64,000 bases of DNA from Pseudoalteromonas tunicata (GCF_002310815.1 NZ_CP011033.1:744001-808000); one strand, 5' to 3'. Shown: positions 43,992-53,615, counted from the stretch's first letter. The notes: generated by a model not told the origin, from the sequence alone. Translations and numbers: made by a program.

Positions 43992-44723
43992 CTACTGGCC
44001 TCGGCGTACGTTATCTAAAATAATACCTGTTGCCATGGCGACATTGAGCGATTCCGCCTGACCGAAGGCGGGAATGGTGATTTTTTGGGTAACATGTTGA
44101 CCTGCCAATGGGCGAATGCCATGTGATTCGCTGCCCATTAAAATAATGCCTTCTTTAGCAAAGCTAACCTGATGCACATTTTCGCCTCCCAGATACGCAC
44201 CATAAATAGGAAGTGCGGCATTGTTTAAGTAGCTAGGTAAGTCAACTTGGCTGACATGTACTCTGCTAAATGATCCCATAGTGGCACTAATGGTTTTTGG
44301 ATTATAAGGGTCGGCGCAATCGTCACTGGCAATGATATGTGTGATGCCATACCAGTCGGCCACACGGATAATAGTGCCTAAATTACCCGGATCAGAGACC
44401 CCATCTAACGCAAGCATCATCCCTTTTGGTTCAGGGACTGCTTTTTGCTTCATTTTTACTATGGCTAATGCGGCATTGTTGCTAATGAGTGTGCTTGCTT
44501 TTTCAAGTTGTTCTTCATCGGTTTCAATTACATGCTGATTTCTAAGTGCGTCGCTATGTTCGGCAATAAACGAATGGGTCGCAAAAATCTGGTCAACCTC
44601 AAAGTCGCTTCCGAGTAATTCAACCACGTTCTTTTCACCTTGCACTAAAAAGAGTTGATGTTGTTTACGGTATTTTTTTTGGTTTAGGGCACGGATTAGT
44701 TTGAGTTGGTTTTTTGAGATCAT
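43992..44723 (-). CDS. TrmH/SpoU-family RNA 2'-O-methyltransferase
   Basis: A 243-residue SPOUT-class methyltransferase. The N-terminus (MISKNQLKLIRALNQKKYRKQHQLFLVQGEKNVVELL) is the substrate-binding domain start, and the C-terminal knot has LALDGVSDPGNLGTIIRVADWYG, ILMGSESHGIRP and IPAFGQAESLNVAMATGIILD, the three SpoU motifs. It would methylate a ribose in rRNA or tRNA; the exact site is not predictable. The start is the ATG at 44723 with a GGAAACC Shine-Dalgarno; a longer frame from 44786 adds 21 residues without support. Confidence 0.88.
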   Translation of the reverse strand: MISKNQLKLIRALNQKKYRKQHQLFLVQGEKNVVELLGSDFEVDQIFATHSFIAEHSDALRNQHVIETDEEQLEKASTLISNNAALAIVKMKQKAVPEPKGMMLALDGVSDPGNLGTIIRVADWYGITHIIASDDCADPYNPKTISATMGSFSRVHVSQVDLPSYLNNAALPIYGAYLGGENVHQVSFAKEGIILMGSESHGIRPLAGQHVTQKITIPAFGQAESLNVAMATGIILDNVRRGQ

Positions 44724-44861
44724 GGTTGGTTTCCAAATAAATGCGCCCGCATTATAGCAATAAAAACTAAGCAGCATAATAGCCAAGCGTGATTGTTTGC
44801 TTTACCTGGGTGATTAGTAAGTTTGTGAAAAAATAGAGTCATTAATCTAATTGTAAAATAA

Positions 44862-44879
44862 GCGTCATCTAAAAGTCAT
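44862..44879 (+). promoter_or_regulatory. Pho-box-like site upstream of the TonB receptor
   Basis: GCGTCATCTAAAAGTCAT holds two GTCAT repeats with starts 11 bases apart (44864 and 44875), the spacing of PhoB sites, whose consensus has CTGTCAT repeats. A third GTCAT lies at 44839-44843, outside the 11-base phase. The downstream genes are a TonB receptor and two phosphatases, which fits phosphate starvation control. Only five bases of each seven-base half match well. Confidence 0.5.
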
Positions 44880-44949
44880 TGGCTCCTCATACTCTTTGCG
44901 CCCATAAAAACAAATACTTAAAACTCTAACTTTCAAAAGGAAATTTCAA

Positions 44950-47226
44950 ATGGCTCGTTCGCCAATCCCAAAACGTCTTGCGCTTGTTGTATCAATGATA
45001 TTGAGCTCTTCTGCTGCTTTGGCAGAGCAAACTCAAGAAATTGAAGAAGTCTCGGTTGTGGCTAAAAAAATCACCTATGCTAATCATGTTATCGACCCTG
45101 CTATGAAAGCACAGCAAAACTCGATTAATAGCATATTATCGGTGATCGATAATTTACCAGGGATCAGTATTAACGAAGGGGATGCGTTTGGCGGTGATGA
45201 TTGGTCTACCTCAATCACAATGCGTGGTTTTGCAATTGATGGTTACCAGCAACAATTAGGTATGACGGTTGATAGTATTCCAAATGGTGGTTCAAATTAT
45301 GGTGGCGGCGCAAAAGCAAACCGCTATCTTGAAAGTGAAAACATGGCAACGGTCGAAGTGGGCCAAGGCACATCTGATTTAGCGTCAGCTTCTCTTGAAG
45401 CATTAGGCGGTACATTTAATTTTGTCAGTAAAGATCCATCCGATCAAGCAGCTACCACGCTTGCCTATACTCATGGCGACCACAATGCAACGCGTTATTT
45501 TGTTCGTCAAGAAACGGGCGAAATTATGGGTAATACCCGAGCTTATTTTAGTTATTCACAAACGGAAACAAATCGCTGGATTGGTGATGGTAGCAACGGC
45601 GGTAGCGATAAACAGCATGCTGAAGCAAAGTTTGTTTCTGATTTTTCTACATTCACTCTGACAGGTCGTTTATCTTACGATGATGTGGCAGAAGATAACT
45701 ATAACTCAGTTTCAATTGCGCAATTTAAACAAACGCCAGATTGGGATCAACTGACTTGGAATTGGACTGGTATTCCTCACTTTGACCAAATGTTTGCTGA
45801 AGGTTGGTCTACATTACGTGAAAACACCTTAGGTTACTTAAAGTTTGAGTTCGCTCTTGCAAATGGCAGCAGCCTTAATATCACACCGTACTTTCATAAA
45901 AATAAAGGCCGTGGTGATTGGATCCCGCCTTATTTAGTGAGCGCTGTTGATGACAATGGCAACCCAACCTCAAAAGGTGGCACTTTTACTAAATATGGCT
46001 TTACCGATCCAGCTGGTACGCCTTTAGTACCAAATGAAGGCTGCAGTTCAGAATACAGCTGGCCATCGAGTTCAGGTTCTTTATTACATCCAGATTGTTA
46101 TGCCGATGACGCGGTGCCTGTTATGTCATATCGTCATACCCATTATAAAAAAGAGCGTGTTGGTTTATTAGCAGATTACCAAGTAACGCTTGATAATCAT
46201 GATATTAAAGTTGGTTTTTGGTATGAAGATGATGAGCGCACTGAATCGCTTGATTGGCATAAAGTGATTGATGCGCGTGTATATTATCATTTCGATCACA
46301 CTCCTTATTGGACACAATATAGCAATGTATTTAATACAGAAACATTAAAGTTATATGCACAAGATAGCATTAACTTCGATGCTGTGACTTTAAACATCGG
46401 GGCTCAAAAGTATCTTGTTGATTTAGAAAAAGAAGATAAATTTACGAATACTCTGGCTGGAAAAGTAAACAGTGATTCTGATTTACTGTGGAGTTTAGGT
46501 GGTCTTTATCAGCTTAATCAAGAAATCGAGATTTTTGCAGGCTTTAGCGAAAACTTTGCAGCGATTAAGAATGAAGTCTTAGAAAGAGAAGCCTCTGCAT
46601 TTACTAATATTGAAGCAGAAACAGCGCAAAATATTGATTTAGGGCTGCGTTTTAATAATGACATCTGGCAAATATCAGCAACAATTTACAGCATTGAATT
46701 TGATAACCATATTACATTAATTGCGCCTGGCAGTGATATCGGTGGTATTGATTACACTGCAGGCACCAAAGGTCGTTACATCAATGTCGGTGGGATTGAC
46801 TCAAAAGGGTTTGAGCTAAGTGCACGTTACCAATATAACGATAACTTAAGTGTTTACTCGTCTTACACCAATAATGATTCAACCTATGTAGGTAATGCGC
46901 CAGGCTTCGAATCAGGCGATAAAGTGATCGACTCTGTTGATAATATGTTTGTGGTATCAAGTGATTACAGCAAGGGTGATGTCCGTTTTGGTCTATCTGC
47001 TAAATATACTGGCGAGCGCAGTGAAGCGGATGCTTATACCCTTGTTGATCTGAATATTGGTTACAACAAAGCACTAAATGATGGTGTCTTTAACGAAATT
47101 GATATTGCCTTTGTAGTAAATAACATACTTGATAAGCGTTATTTATCAACAGGTACTGGCACCGGTGATACTTTCTTTATTGGTGGCCCACGTACTGCAA
47201 CATTAACCTTTACTGCACACTTTTAA
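44950..47226 (+). CDS. TonB-dependent outer-membrane receptor
   Basis: A 758-residue receptor with an N-terminal signal (cleavage near ALAEQ), a TonB box-like EIEEVSVVAKK near residue 28, a plug domain (NSILSVIDNLPGISINEGD, MRGFAIDGYQQQLGMTVDSIPNGG) and a 22-strand-type barrel ending in ATLTFTAHF with the terminal Phe. It would take up a ligand using the proton-motive force via TonB. The linked phosphatases and the Pho-box-like site upstream make an organic phosphate or phosphate-rich compound the likely ligand; this is inference. It is followed by a hairpin and then the phosphatase genes. Confidence 0.85.
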   Translation: MARSPIPKRLALVVSMILSSSAALAEQTQEIEEVSVVAKKITYANHVIDPAMKAQQNSINSILSVIDNLPGISINEGDAFGGDDWSTSITMRGFAIDGYQQQLGMTVDSIPNGGSNYGGGAKANRYLESENMATVEVGQGTSDLASASLEALGGTFNFVSKDPSDQAATTLAYTHGDHNATRYFVRQETGEIMGNTRAYFSYSQTETNRWIGDGSNGGSDKQHAEAKFVSDFSTFTLTGRLSYDDVAEDNYNSVSIAQFKQTPDWDQLTWNWTGIPHFDQMFAEGWSTLRENTLGYLKFEFALANGSSLNITPYFHKNKGRGDWIPPYLVSAVDDNGNPTSKGGTFTKYGFTDPAGTPLVPNEGCSSEYSWPSSSGSLLHPDCYADDAVPVMSYRHTHYKKERVGLLADYQVTLDNHDIKVGFWYEDDERTESLDWHKVIDARVYYHFDHTPYWTQYSNVFNTETLKLYAQDSINFDAVTLNIGAQKYLVDLEKEDKFTNTLAGKVNSDSDLLWSLGGLYQLNQEIEIFAGFSENFAAIKNEVLEREASAFTNIEAETAQNIDLGLRFNNDIWQISATIYSIEFDNHITLIAPGSDIGGIDYTAGTKGRYINVGGIDSKGFELSARYQYNDNLSVYSSYTNNDSTYVGNAPGFESGDKVIDSVDNMFVVSSDYSKGDVRFGLSAKYTGERSEADAYTLVDLNIGYNKALNDGVFNEIDIAFVVNNILDKRYLSTGTGTGDTFFIGGPRTATLTFTAHF

Positions 47227-47255
47227 TTTCTGCAATCTTTCATTTATCACATATC

Positions 47256-47283
47256 AACCTGCCAATTAAGTTTGGCAGGTTTT
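47256..47283 (+). terminator. Hairpin between TonB receptor and phosphatase genes
   Basis: AACCTGCCAA at 47256-47265 and TTGGCAGGTT at 47272-47281 form a perfect ten-base-pair stem with a six-base loop and a short TTTT end. It lies 12 bases before the next ATG. It could terminate most receptor transcripts and let a fraction continue into the phosphatase genes, giving unequal expression. Confidence 0.6.
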
Positions 47284-47294
47284 AGGACTTTAGT

Positions 47295-48422
47295 ATGTTA
47301 AAACACCTAATTTGGATCAGCGCATTACTAGCGATAAGCAAAGTACATGCAGAAAAAAATGTGATTGTCATCACGCTCGATGGCGTCCGCTGGCAAGAGG
47401 TATTTAAGGGCGCGGATGCAACGTTAATGAACAACAAAGATTTTGTGCAAGATATTGATAAAACAACTGCGCAATATTGGGATGAAAACTTAACAGTCAG
47501 GCGAGAAAAGTTAATGCCTTTTTTTTGGCAATACGTTGCTAAACAAGGCGTGATGCTAGGTAATCGAGATTATGGTTCTTATATGTCAATTGCAAACAAT
47601 TGGCATTTTTCATATCCAGGATACAGTGAAATTTTTACCGGTATCGTTGATGACAGTATCAACAGTAACAAAAAAATCCAAAATCCAAATCAAACCTATC
47701 TTGAATGGTTGAATGCAAAAGCAAAATATCAGCACAAAGTCGCTCTCTTTGGTGGCTGGGATGTATTTCCATATATTATTAATAGTGAGCGAAGTGGTGT
47801 TTATGTCAATGCAGGTTTTATGCCTGAAACACAAGTGACAACGCCAGAAATAACCTTGTTGAATCAATTGCAAACTGAAATTCCAAGCCCTTGGCATAAT
47901 GTACGACTGGATAGTTTTACTTATCGTTTTGCTAAAGCGTATTTACTCGATAAACAGCCAAAAACGATGGTGATTTCATTAGGTGAAACGGATGATTTTG
48001 CGCACGATGGCCACTACGATCAATATCTTGATGCTGCTAAACGTTCTGATGCTTTTATTGCCGATCTTTGGCAGACCTTACAGAATCATCCCCATTATAA
48101 AGATAATACCGTTTTGATTGTGACCACCGATCATGGCCGAGGCAGTCATGCGAGTGATTGGCAGCATCATGCATCAAAAACAGCGGTACAAGGTTACATG
48201 AAAGATTTAAAGAATTTTGAAAATGGTATTGAAGGTTCGGAGCATATTTGGCTGGTGGCGCTTGGTCTTGATGGTGTGAGTGCAGGCGAAAAAACAACAA
48301 AAGTCGAGTTAAAACAAAAACAAATCGCAGCAACCGTGCTGACGTTATTAGGTGAGGATCCCGCTCAGTTTAACCCGAATATGGGTAGCGTGATTAACGA
48401 AATGCTAATGCAGGACAAATAA
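47295..48422 (+). CDS. Secreted alkaline-phosphatase-superfamily hydrolase
   Basis: A 375-residue protein with a signal peptide (LKHLIWISALLAISKVHA, cut near HA). Metal-binding motifs of the alkaline phosphatase superfamily are visible: VITLDGVRW with the first Asp, ETDDFAHDGHYDQYLDA with Asp and His ligands, and TTDHGRG near residue 276. The catalytic Ser/Thr is probably in the SYPGYSEIFTG block near residue 110. The substrate could be a phosphomonoester, phosphodiester or nucleotide; the closest family includes sulfatase-like and phosphodiesterase-like enzymes. It is in the periplasm or outside the cell. It overlaps the next gene by one base (TAATG), so the two are co-translated. Confidence 0.75.
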   Translation: MLKHLIWISALLAISKVHAEKNVIVITLDGVRWQEVFKGADATLMNNKDFVQDIDKTTAQYWDENLTVRREKLMPFFWQYVAKQGVMLGNRDYGSYMSIANNWHFSYPGYSEIFTGIVDDSINSNKKIQNPNQTYLEWLNAKAKYQHKVALFGGWDVFPYIINSERSGVYVNAGFMPETQVTTPEITLLNQLQTEIPSPWHNVRLDSFTYRFAKAYLLDKQPKTMVISLGETDDFAHDGHYDQYLDAAKRSDAFIADLWQTLQNHPHYKDNTVLIVTTDHGRGSHASDWQHHASKTAVQGYMKDLKNFENGIEGSEHIWLVALGLDGVSAGEKTTKVELKQKQIAATVLTLLGEDPAQFNPNMGSVINEMLMQDK

Positions 48423-49467
48423 TGAAAAAAGTAATAGCCATTATTGCTGCCAGTTTACTGAGTTTAAACGGTCATGCCGCCAGTCAAAAAATTCTATTTG
48501 GCTCGTGTGCACATCAAGATAAACCAATGCCAATCTTGGGCCAAGTGGCCAAAGAGCAGGGCGATGTGTTCATTTTCTTAGGGGATAATATTTATGGTGA
48601 TACCGAAGATATGAACTTAATGGCCGCAAAATATCAACAATTAGCCAATAATCCAGACTTTAAAACCCTCAAGCAAAGTACCCCGCTTATTGCTGTGTGG
48701 GATGACCATGATTTTGGTCAAAATGATGCCGGCGCCCAATACCCGATGAAAGAGCAAAGCCGTAAGCTGATGCTCGATTTTTGGCAAGAGCCAAAGGATT
48801 CAGCCCGTTATACCCAAAAAGATGGGATCTATACCAGTTATTTTTATGGTGACGAAGCCAATAAAGTCCATATTATTTTGCCTGATTTACGTTTTAATCG
48901 CAGTCCATTGGCACAGGTTAGCGCGCAAGATTATAAAAATAAGCGTGAACCAAATAAAATGGGTCCTTATAGCCCAACAACTGATCCAAAGGCATCGATG
49001 TTAGGTGAAAATCAGTGGCAATGCTAGAACTTGAATTGCAAAAACCGGCTAAGTTGAAAATCATTGCGTCAAGTCTACAGTTATTACCTGAATTTACCGG
49101 CTGGGAGTCATGGGCTAATTACCCCAATGATCGCGACCGTTTATTGAAGCTGATTAAACACTATCAGGTGAATGGCGTGATGATCATCAGTGGTGATACG
49201 CATTGGGGCGAACTCAGTCGTTTTAGCAAAAACTTAGATTATCCCCTTTATGAAATGACAAGCTCAGGTATTACCCAAGAATGGAAAGCAATCAGCCCAA
49301 ATCAACATCGAGTAGGTGCGCCAACTTCCGAATTAAACTACGGACAACTTGAGATAGATTGGCAGCAAGCTGATCCAACCATTGAGTTTTTATTAAAACG
49401 TCAAGATGGCTCGCAAATAATTAAACAATCGTTAACGCTATCATCGATTAGCCCTTATAAAAAATAG
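48422..49467 (+). pseudogene. PhoD-like alkaline phosphatase, split by one-base frameshift
   Basis: Two frames together make one PhoD-family calcium-dependent phosphatase of about 348 residues. The first frame (48422-49027) has a signal peptide (MKKVIAIIAASLLSLNGHAA), ILFGSCAHQDKP, FLGDNIYGDTEDM and AVWDDHDFGQND, and stops at 49027 after ENQWQC. The second frame continues with LELELQKPAKLKIIASSLQLLPEF, VNGVMIISGDTHWGE and YEMTSSG. Reading TGG-CAA-TGG-CTA at the break, with one extra G near 49024, restores ENQWQWLELEL, so a single G is missing. It may be a true inactivating mutation or a sequencing error. Confidence 0.8.
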
Positions 49468-49475
49468 CTACTTTT

Positions 49476-49510
49476 AGGTTAAATAAACGAAAATTTCGTT
49501 TATTTAACCT
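49476..49510. terminator. 35-base perfect palindrome after the PhoD gene
   Basis: AGGTTAAATAAACGAAA pairs with its exact complement to give a 17-bp stem with a single-base loop point. It lies eight bases after the PhoD stop, with a T-run before (CTTTT) and only TTTG after. It is AT-rich and may act as a weak terminator or as an mRNA-stabilising end. Confidence 0.5.
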
Positions 49511-49632
49511 TTGAAAAAATGCCATTTTCATTTTTATTTAATTAACTGTATGATATAAAACAAAAAATAATATTGGCCTTGAATTTGCTTTATTGGCTGA
49601 AACTTATATTAAGTGCAAAAGGAAAAATAATA

Positions 49633-50013
49633 ATGAATCTACGTCTATTAGTTGTTGCGGCCTGCGCAGTGCCTTTGTTAACGGGTTGTGTTGTTGCGGT
49701 ATCCGATGGTGAGGTTGATAGTCATTGGGCGTCATCAAATACAAGCTCGTGGGAAAAACAGCATGAAAACAATCGTAATAAAATTGCTAACCTACAACTT
49801 TCTCAAACTTACCAAACCGTGTTAAATACCCTAGGTACCCCTAACTTTTCGGAGTTTGTGACTAAGAACGCTGAAAATTACCAAGTTTTATTTTACGCGA
49901 CTCACAGCATTCACTCTGATGGTAAAATGACTAAAGATGAATGTACACCGCTGGTATTTAAAAATGGTCAGCTAGTGGGTTGGGGCGATGCGGCTTATAA
50001 TCCATTGCTCTAG
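49633..50013 (+). CDS. DUF3192-type lipoprotein
   Basis: A 126-residue lipoprotein with lipobox LTGC near residue 19 (NLRLLVVAACAVPLLTGCVV). The mature part has NRNKIANLQLSQTYQTVLNTLGTPNFSEF, YQVLFYATHSIHSDGKMTKDECTPLVFKNGQLVGWG, a BamE/SmpA-like fold in which a short helix-turn precedes a small sheet; this matches DUF3192. The start is the ATG at 49633 with AGGA upstream; the longer frame from 49573 is not supported. It stands alone after the phosphatase genes and is probably not part of that operon. Confidence 0.75.
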   Translation: MNLRLLVVAACAVPLLTGCVVAVSDGEVDSHWASSNTSSWEKQHENNRNKIANLQLSQTYQTVLNTLGTPNFSEFVTKNAENYQVLFYATHSIHSDGKMTKDECTPLVFKNGQLVGWGDAAYNPLL

Positions 50014-50024
50014 ATTGCTGGATT

Positions 50025-50177
50025 TATACCTGTCGTCTTTCAAGATGCTCGGGTGTTGGCCACGCGCCTTCACCTCAATTACATAGTGCATCTATGCTCT
50101 AGGAGGATTTTGAGAGCCATTCCTGACTCTTACCAAAGGCCAGCCTACGTGCACCTTGAAAGCCATTGGGTAGATAC
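50025..50177. repeat. Intergenic repeat-like element with inverted ends
   Basis: The left end reads TATACCTGTCGTCTTTCAAG and, read on the other strand, the right end has TATCTACCC...GCTTTCAAGG. The shared core CTTTCAAGRTGC is inverted at the two ends, about 120 bases apart. GC content between the ends is higher than around it. The size and structure resemble a small non-autonomous element or a family of dispersed repeats; copies elsewhere would be needed to prove it. Confidence 0.45.
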
Positions 50178-50191
50178 TAAAAAATACGCAT

Positions 50192-50219
50192 AAAAAAAGC
50201 GCCAAATGTGGCGCTTTTT
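50192..50219 (-). terminator. Rho-independent terminator of the ast operon
   Basis: AAAAAAAGCGCC and GGCGCTTTTT form a hairpin with A- and T-runs. On the minus strand it follows the DUF1338 stop by about 20 bases, and the T-run on that strand makes it the end of the operon. Confidence 0.8.
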
Positions 50220-50239
50220 GAGGTTAATTAGTGCTTCAA

Positions 50240-51043
50240 TTAACGAGCATTGGTGCTTTCAAAGATTTTGTCGGCAGATGCTGCGACAAAACCAGTATAT
50301 AGCTCACCATTGGCCATCGGATAACGCAGTGCAAACTCATAAAAGCAGCTTGGTACTGTCATCTCGCCATCACTAAACTGCACAGTGTAATCATCCGCTA
50401 GGGTTGAGGACTGCTCAAGTAATACTTCAGCTGAGCCTTTAATTTCGCCGCCTGAGGTATTGAGGGCAAAACCCGCTTTTTTGAGTGCGTCATTTACACT
50501 TTCAATGGTCTCGAAGTTTTTTAATTCGTTGATATTTACAGTAAAGTGGTTCGCACGATAACCCCATGCAGCCATCCATGCAGCATATTCGCTCTCAGCT
50601 AATAATGCTTTATAGGTTTGGCTATCGACAGACCAATGTGTGCCCGAGTATAAAAAGTTATCGGCAGTCACTGCATCTGGGTCAATTTGATCAACTAAGT
50701 CGGTGACAATTTTTTGTAATTGCTCAGAACACTGATCAATCAGTAATTCAGAAATAAATACTTTAGGTTGTTTCGGATCTGAATGTTCAAAATGTTTGGC
50801 GTATAGTTTTTTGGCTTCGAAGTGGTATTCGCCACATTCTTTATAACCGACAGCTAAAAAGTGAGCCGCTAATTTTTCAAGGCTTACTTTTTCGATATTA
50901 AACGTACGCAGTGCTATGTGATCGTTAATAATATCGTCTTGTTGTGTTGTGCCTAATAATTTGTGAACTTCAACCGCAGATGGTGTCACTGATAAATAGT
51001 TATCCCATAAGTTAGCAAATAAAGCGTTTACATCGTTATGCAT
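50240..51043 (-). CDS. DUF1338 protein (2-oxoadipate dioxygenase/decarboxylase-like)
   Basis: A 267-residue protein of the DUF1338 family, to which the 2-oxoadipate dioxygenase/decarboxylase HglS of lysine catabolism belongs. Candidate iron ligands are in NDHIALRTF (residue 43 region), RANHFTVNI near 167 and YEFALRYP near 240, a His-His-Glu set. HglS makes 2-hydroxyglutarate from 2-oxoadipate. Here the gene is last in an arginine/ornithine degradation operon, 64 bases after astD across a small hairpin, so the substrate may differ. The family is broad; I name it only by domain. Confidence 0.72.
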   Translation of the reverse strand: MHNDVNALFANLWDNYLSVTPSAVEVHKLLGTTQQDDIINDHIALRTFNIEKVSLEKLAAHFLAVGYKECGEYHFEAKKLYAKHFEHSDPKQPKVFISELLIDQCSEQLQKIVTDLVDQIDPDAVTADNFLYSGTHWSVDSQTYKALLAESEYAAWMAAWGYRANHFTVNINELKNFETIESVNDALKKAGFALNTSGGEIKGSAEVLLEQSSTLADDYTVQFSDGEMTVPSCFYEFALRYPMANGELYTGFVAASADKIFESTNAR

Positions 51044-51062
51044 GGTATTGAACCTTATAAGA

Positions 51063-51081
51063 AGCAGCCTAATAGGCTGCT
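51063..51081 (-). repeat. Intercistronic hairpin between astD and the DUF1338 gene
   Basis: AGCAGCCT and AGGCTGCT around a three-base loop form an eight-base-pair stem. No T-run follows on the minus strand, so it probably tunes expression or mRNA decay rather than ends transcription. Confidence 0.5.
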
Positions 51082-51107
51082 AACAATAAATAAAATAAGT
51101 AGCTAGG

Positions 51108-52583
51108 CTACTCGCTAATTGTTAAACCCGGCGCAAGGATTTCTGGCAACGTAACCGCACTTGCCTCGACCGAAGCCACAGGATAAGCACAGTAATCGGC
51201 TGCATAAAACGCACTCGCTCTGTGATTGCCGCTTGCCCCAATACCACCAAAAGGTGCTGCACTTGATGCACCAGTGATAGGTCGGTTCCAGTTAACAATA
51301 CCGGCTCGAATACGTTTAAAAAAGTGATCATAATCTGCTTGCGCGTCCGCTAAAATACCTGCAGAAAGACCAAAAGAAGTGTTATTAGCTTCATTGATTG
51401 CACTGTCAAAATCATCATAACGATACACTTTTAACAATGGGCCAAAATGCTCTTCATCAGGTAAAGCGCTGGCATGCGTAACATCAATGATCCCTGGTGT
51501 GACAAAGCCAGTCCCGGCTTGTAAATGACGCATTTCAAGTAGCGATTTACCTCCAATGGCTTGGATATCTTGTTGTGCTTTAATCATTCCAAGCGCTGCT
51601 TTTTCTGAAATCATCGCACCCATAAACGGCTGCGGCTGTGCAAATGCATCACCAATGACTAACTGTTGGGTGGCCGAAATCAGCTTGGCTAAAATGGCAT
51701 CGCCATTGTCAGTGTTTGCAATAAATAGACGACGTGAACAGGTACAACGTTGGCCTGAAGTAATAAAGGCCGACTGAATAATATCGTGCACAGCAGCATC
51801 AATGTTTGCTACATCTTTTATAATTAAAGGATTATTACCACCCATTTCAAGGGCTAAAATTTTACCTGGATTACCTGCAAATTGGCGATGTAATAAATGG
51901 CCAGTGCCAGAGCTACCGGTGAAAAATAAACCATCGATTTGTGAATTACCAGCAAGGGCTTTACCAGTTTCAAGTTCGCCTTGCACTAAATTAAGCACAC
52001 CGGCAGGTAAACCCGCTTGTTGCCATAATTGTACGGTAAATTCAGCAACCATCGGGGTCATTTCTGATGGCTTAAATACCACGGTATTACCAGCAAGTAA
52101 CGCAGGCACAATATGCCCATTAGGTAAATGGCCTGGGAAATTATAAGGACCAAAGACTGCAACAACCCCATGTGGTTTATGGCGAATAAAGGCTTTTGCA
52201 CCCGGCATTGGGTTTTCAACTGTGCCAGTACGTTCTTGATTTGCTTTAATTGAAATGGCAATTTTACCAATCATCGCACCCACTTCGGTGCGCGTTTCCC
52301 AAATGGGTTTACCCGTTTCTTTGGCGATGACAGTTGCAAGCGCTTCGGTATTGGTTTTTAGTAGCTCGGCAAATTTTTGTAAAACAACAATACGCTCTTC
52401 AACACTTTTGTCGCTCCACTGATAAAAAGCGGCTCTGGCAGCAACAATTGCGTGATTCACTTGTTCAGCGTTTGCACCAGCGCCTTGCCATATGACTTCG
52501 CCATTGGCCGGATTGATAGATTGAAAAACTGGACCCTGACCTTCAAGCCATTGATCATTAATAAATTGTACATTTAAGCTCAT
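51108..52583 (-). CDS. astD: N-succinylglutamate 5-semialdehyde dehydrogenase AstD
   Basis: A 491-residue aldehyde dehydrogenase, the usual AstD length. It oxidises succinylglutamate semialdehyde to succinylglutamate with NAD in the arginine succinyltransferase pathway. Visible blocks are [55 protein letters not shown] with the general base Glu, [12 protein letters not shown] with the catalytic Cys, and [31 protein letters not shown] is characteristic of AstD among aldehyde dehydrogenases. The gene is 12 bases downstream of astA. Confidence 0.9.
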   Translation of the reverse strand: MSLNVQFINDQWLEGQGPVFQSINPANGEVIWQGAGANAEQVNHAIVAARAAFYQWSDKSVEERIVVLQKFAELLKTNTEALATVIAKETGKPIWETRTEVGAMIGKIAISIKANQERTGTVENPMPGAKAFIRHKPHGVVAVFGPYNFPGHLPNGHIVPALLAGNTVVFKPSEMTPMVAEFTVQLWQQAGLPAGVLNLVQGELETGKALAGNSQIDGLFFTGSSGTGHLLHRQFAGNPGKILALEMGGNNPLIIKDVANIDAAVHDIIQSAFITSGQRCTCSRRLFIANTDNGDAILAKLISATQQLVIGDAFAQPQPFMGAMISEKAALGMIKAQQDIQAIGGKSLLEMRHLQAGTGFVTPGIIDVTHASALPDEEHFGPLLKVYRYDDFDSAINEANNTSFGLSAGILADAQADYDHFFKRIRAGIVNWNRPITGASSAAPFGGIGASGNHRASAFYAADYCAYPVASVEASAVTLPEILAPGLTISE

Positions 52584-52595
52584 GGGTGATCCCGA

Positions 52596-53615
52596 TTAAA
52601 ATTGAATAAAACGAACGCAGTCACCATCGGTAACGTGCAGCGCATCAGCAACCGCAGGGCTGATTAAGAGGAGATTCTGAAGCTCATCGATGTGTATTTG
52701 GTCGCTCACTAAAGCACGAAAGCCTTCAATTTCTTGGTTGCAAACAGCAACCTGTTGATTGCCTTGAACTTCTGTGATTTTACATGGCCAAGACAGGCTT
52801 TGTTGTACCGTTTTAATTGATTTTAGTTTTGCTTCAACGGTTGGGCCTGCATCAAACAAATCAACATAACCACGGTGTTCAAACCCTTCTTTTTCAAGTA
52901 ATTTTAAAGCGGGTTTTGTTTTTTCGTGGACTTGTCCGATTACAGCTTGTGCTTCTTCACCCAGTAAATTGGCATAAATTGGATGTTTTGGCATCAATTC
53001 AGAAATAAATACTTTGTTGCCTATGCCTATTAGATGGTCGGCAGTTGGAAAATCAATGGTAAAAAAGTGATCTTGTAACCATTGCCAAAAAGGTGAATGA
53101 CCTTCTTCATCAGACACACCACGCATTTCTGCAATAACGGTATCGGCAAAACGCTCAGGATGCTCTGCCATAAACAAAAAACGCACCCGAGATAATAACC
53201 GACCCGCACTGCCTTTACGGTAGGCTTCATTTAAAAACAAAGTACAAATCTCGCTCGAACCTGTGTAGTCGTTACACATAGTCAGTGTTTCTACTGTGTT
53301 GTAAACATCAAGAGTTGGCGAGTGGTGAACCATTTTACCGCGATGGTAATGATAAAGCGGCACGTTCATACCTACAGTTGCTTCAATTGCTGTAGTACCA
53401 ATTATTTTGCCGCTATGGGTATCTTCTAAAACAAATAAATAACCTTGATCGCCGTGCGTTTGCACCGCTTGCGCAAAACTATGTTCTGAGCGGGTTATTT
53501 TGCTAATTAATAGCTCATCATTGACGGGCAAAGAAGTAAACCCATGACCAGAATCAATTGCTATTTGTTTTAGTGCAGCAAAATCGCTGCTTTTGATGGG
53601 ACGAATAACTTGCAT
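52596..53615 (-). CDS. astA: Arginine N-succinyltransferase AstA
   Basis: A 339-residue acyltransferase of the AstA/AruF family, which transfers a succinyl group from succinyl-CoA to arginine (or ornithine). The start MQVIRPIKSSDFAALKQIAIDSGHGFTSLPVN is the family signature, followed by GTTAIEATVGMNVPLYHY, TLDVYNTVETLTMCNDYTGSSEICTLFLNEAYRKGSAGRLLS and PIYANLLGEEAQAVIG. These are the conserved GNAT-like parts. The gene lies 47 bases after the transaminase, across a hairpin. Only one AstA gene is present, so this is the homodimeric type. Confidence 0.92.
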   Translation of the reverse strand: MQVIRPIKSSDFAALKQIAIDSGHGFTSLPVNDELLISKITRSEHSFAQAVQTHGDQGYLFVLEDTHSGKIIGTTAIEATVGMNVPLYHYHRGKMVHHSPTLDVYNTVETLTMCNDYTGSSEICTLFLNEAYRKGSAGRLLSRVRFLFMAEHPERFADTVIAEMRGVSDEEGHSPFWQWLQDHFFTIDFPTADHLIGIGNKVFISELMPKHPIYANLLGEEAQAVIGQVHEKTKPALKLLEKEGFEHRGYVDLFDAGPTVEAKLKSIKTVQQSLSWPCKITEVQGNQQVAVCNQEIEGFRALVSDQIHIDELQNLLLISPAVADALHVTDGDCVRFIQF

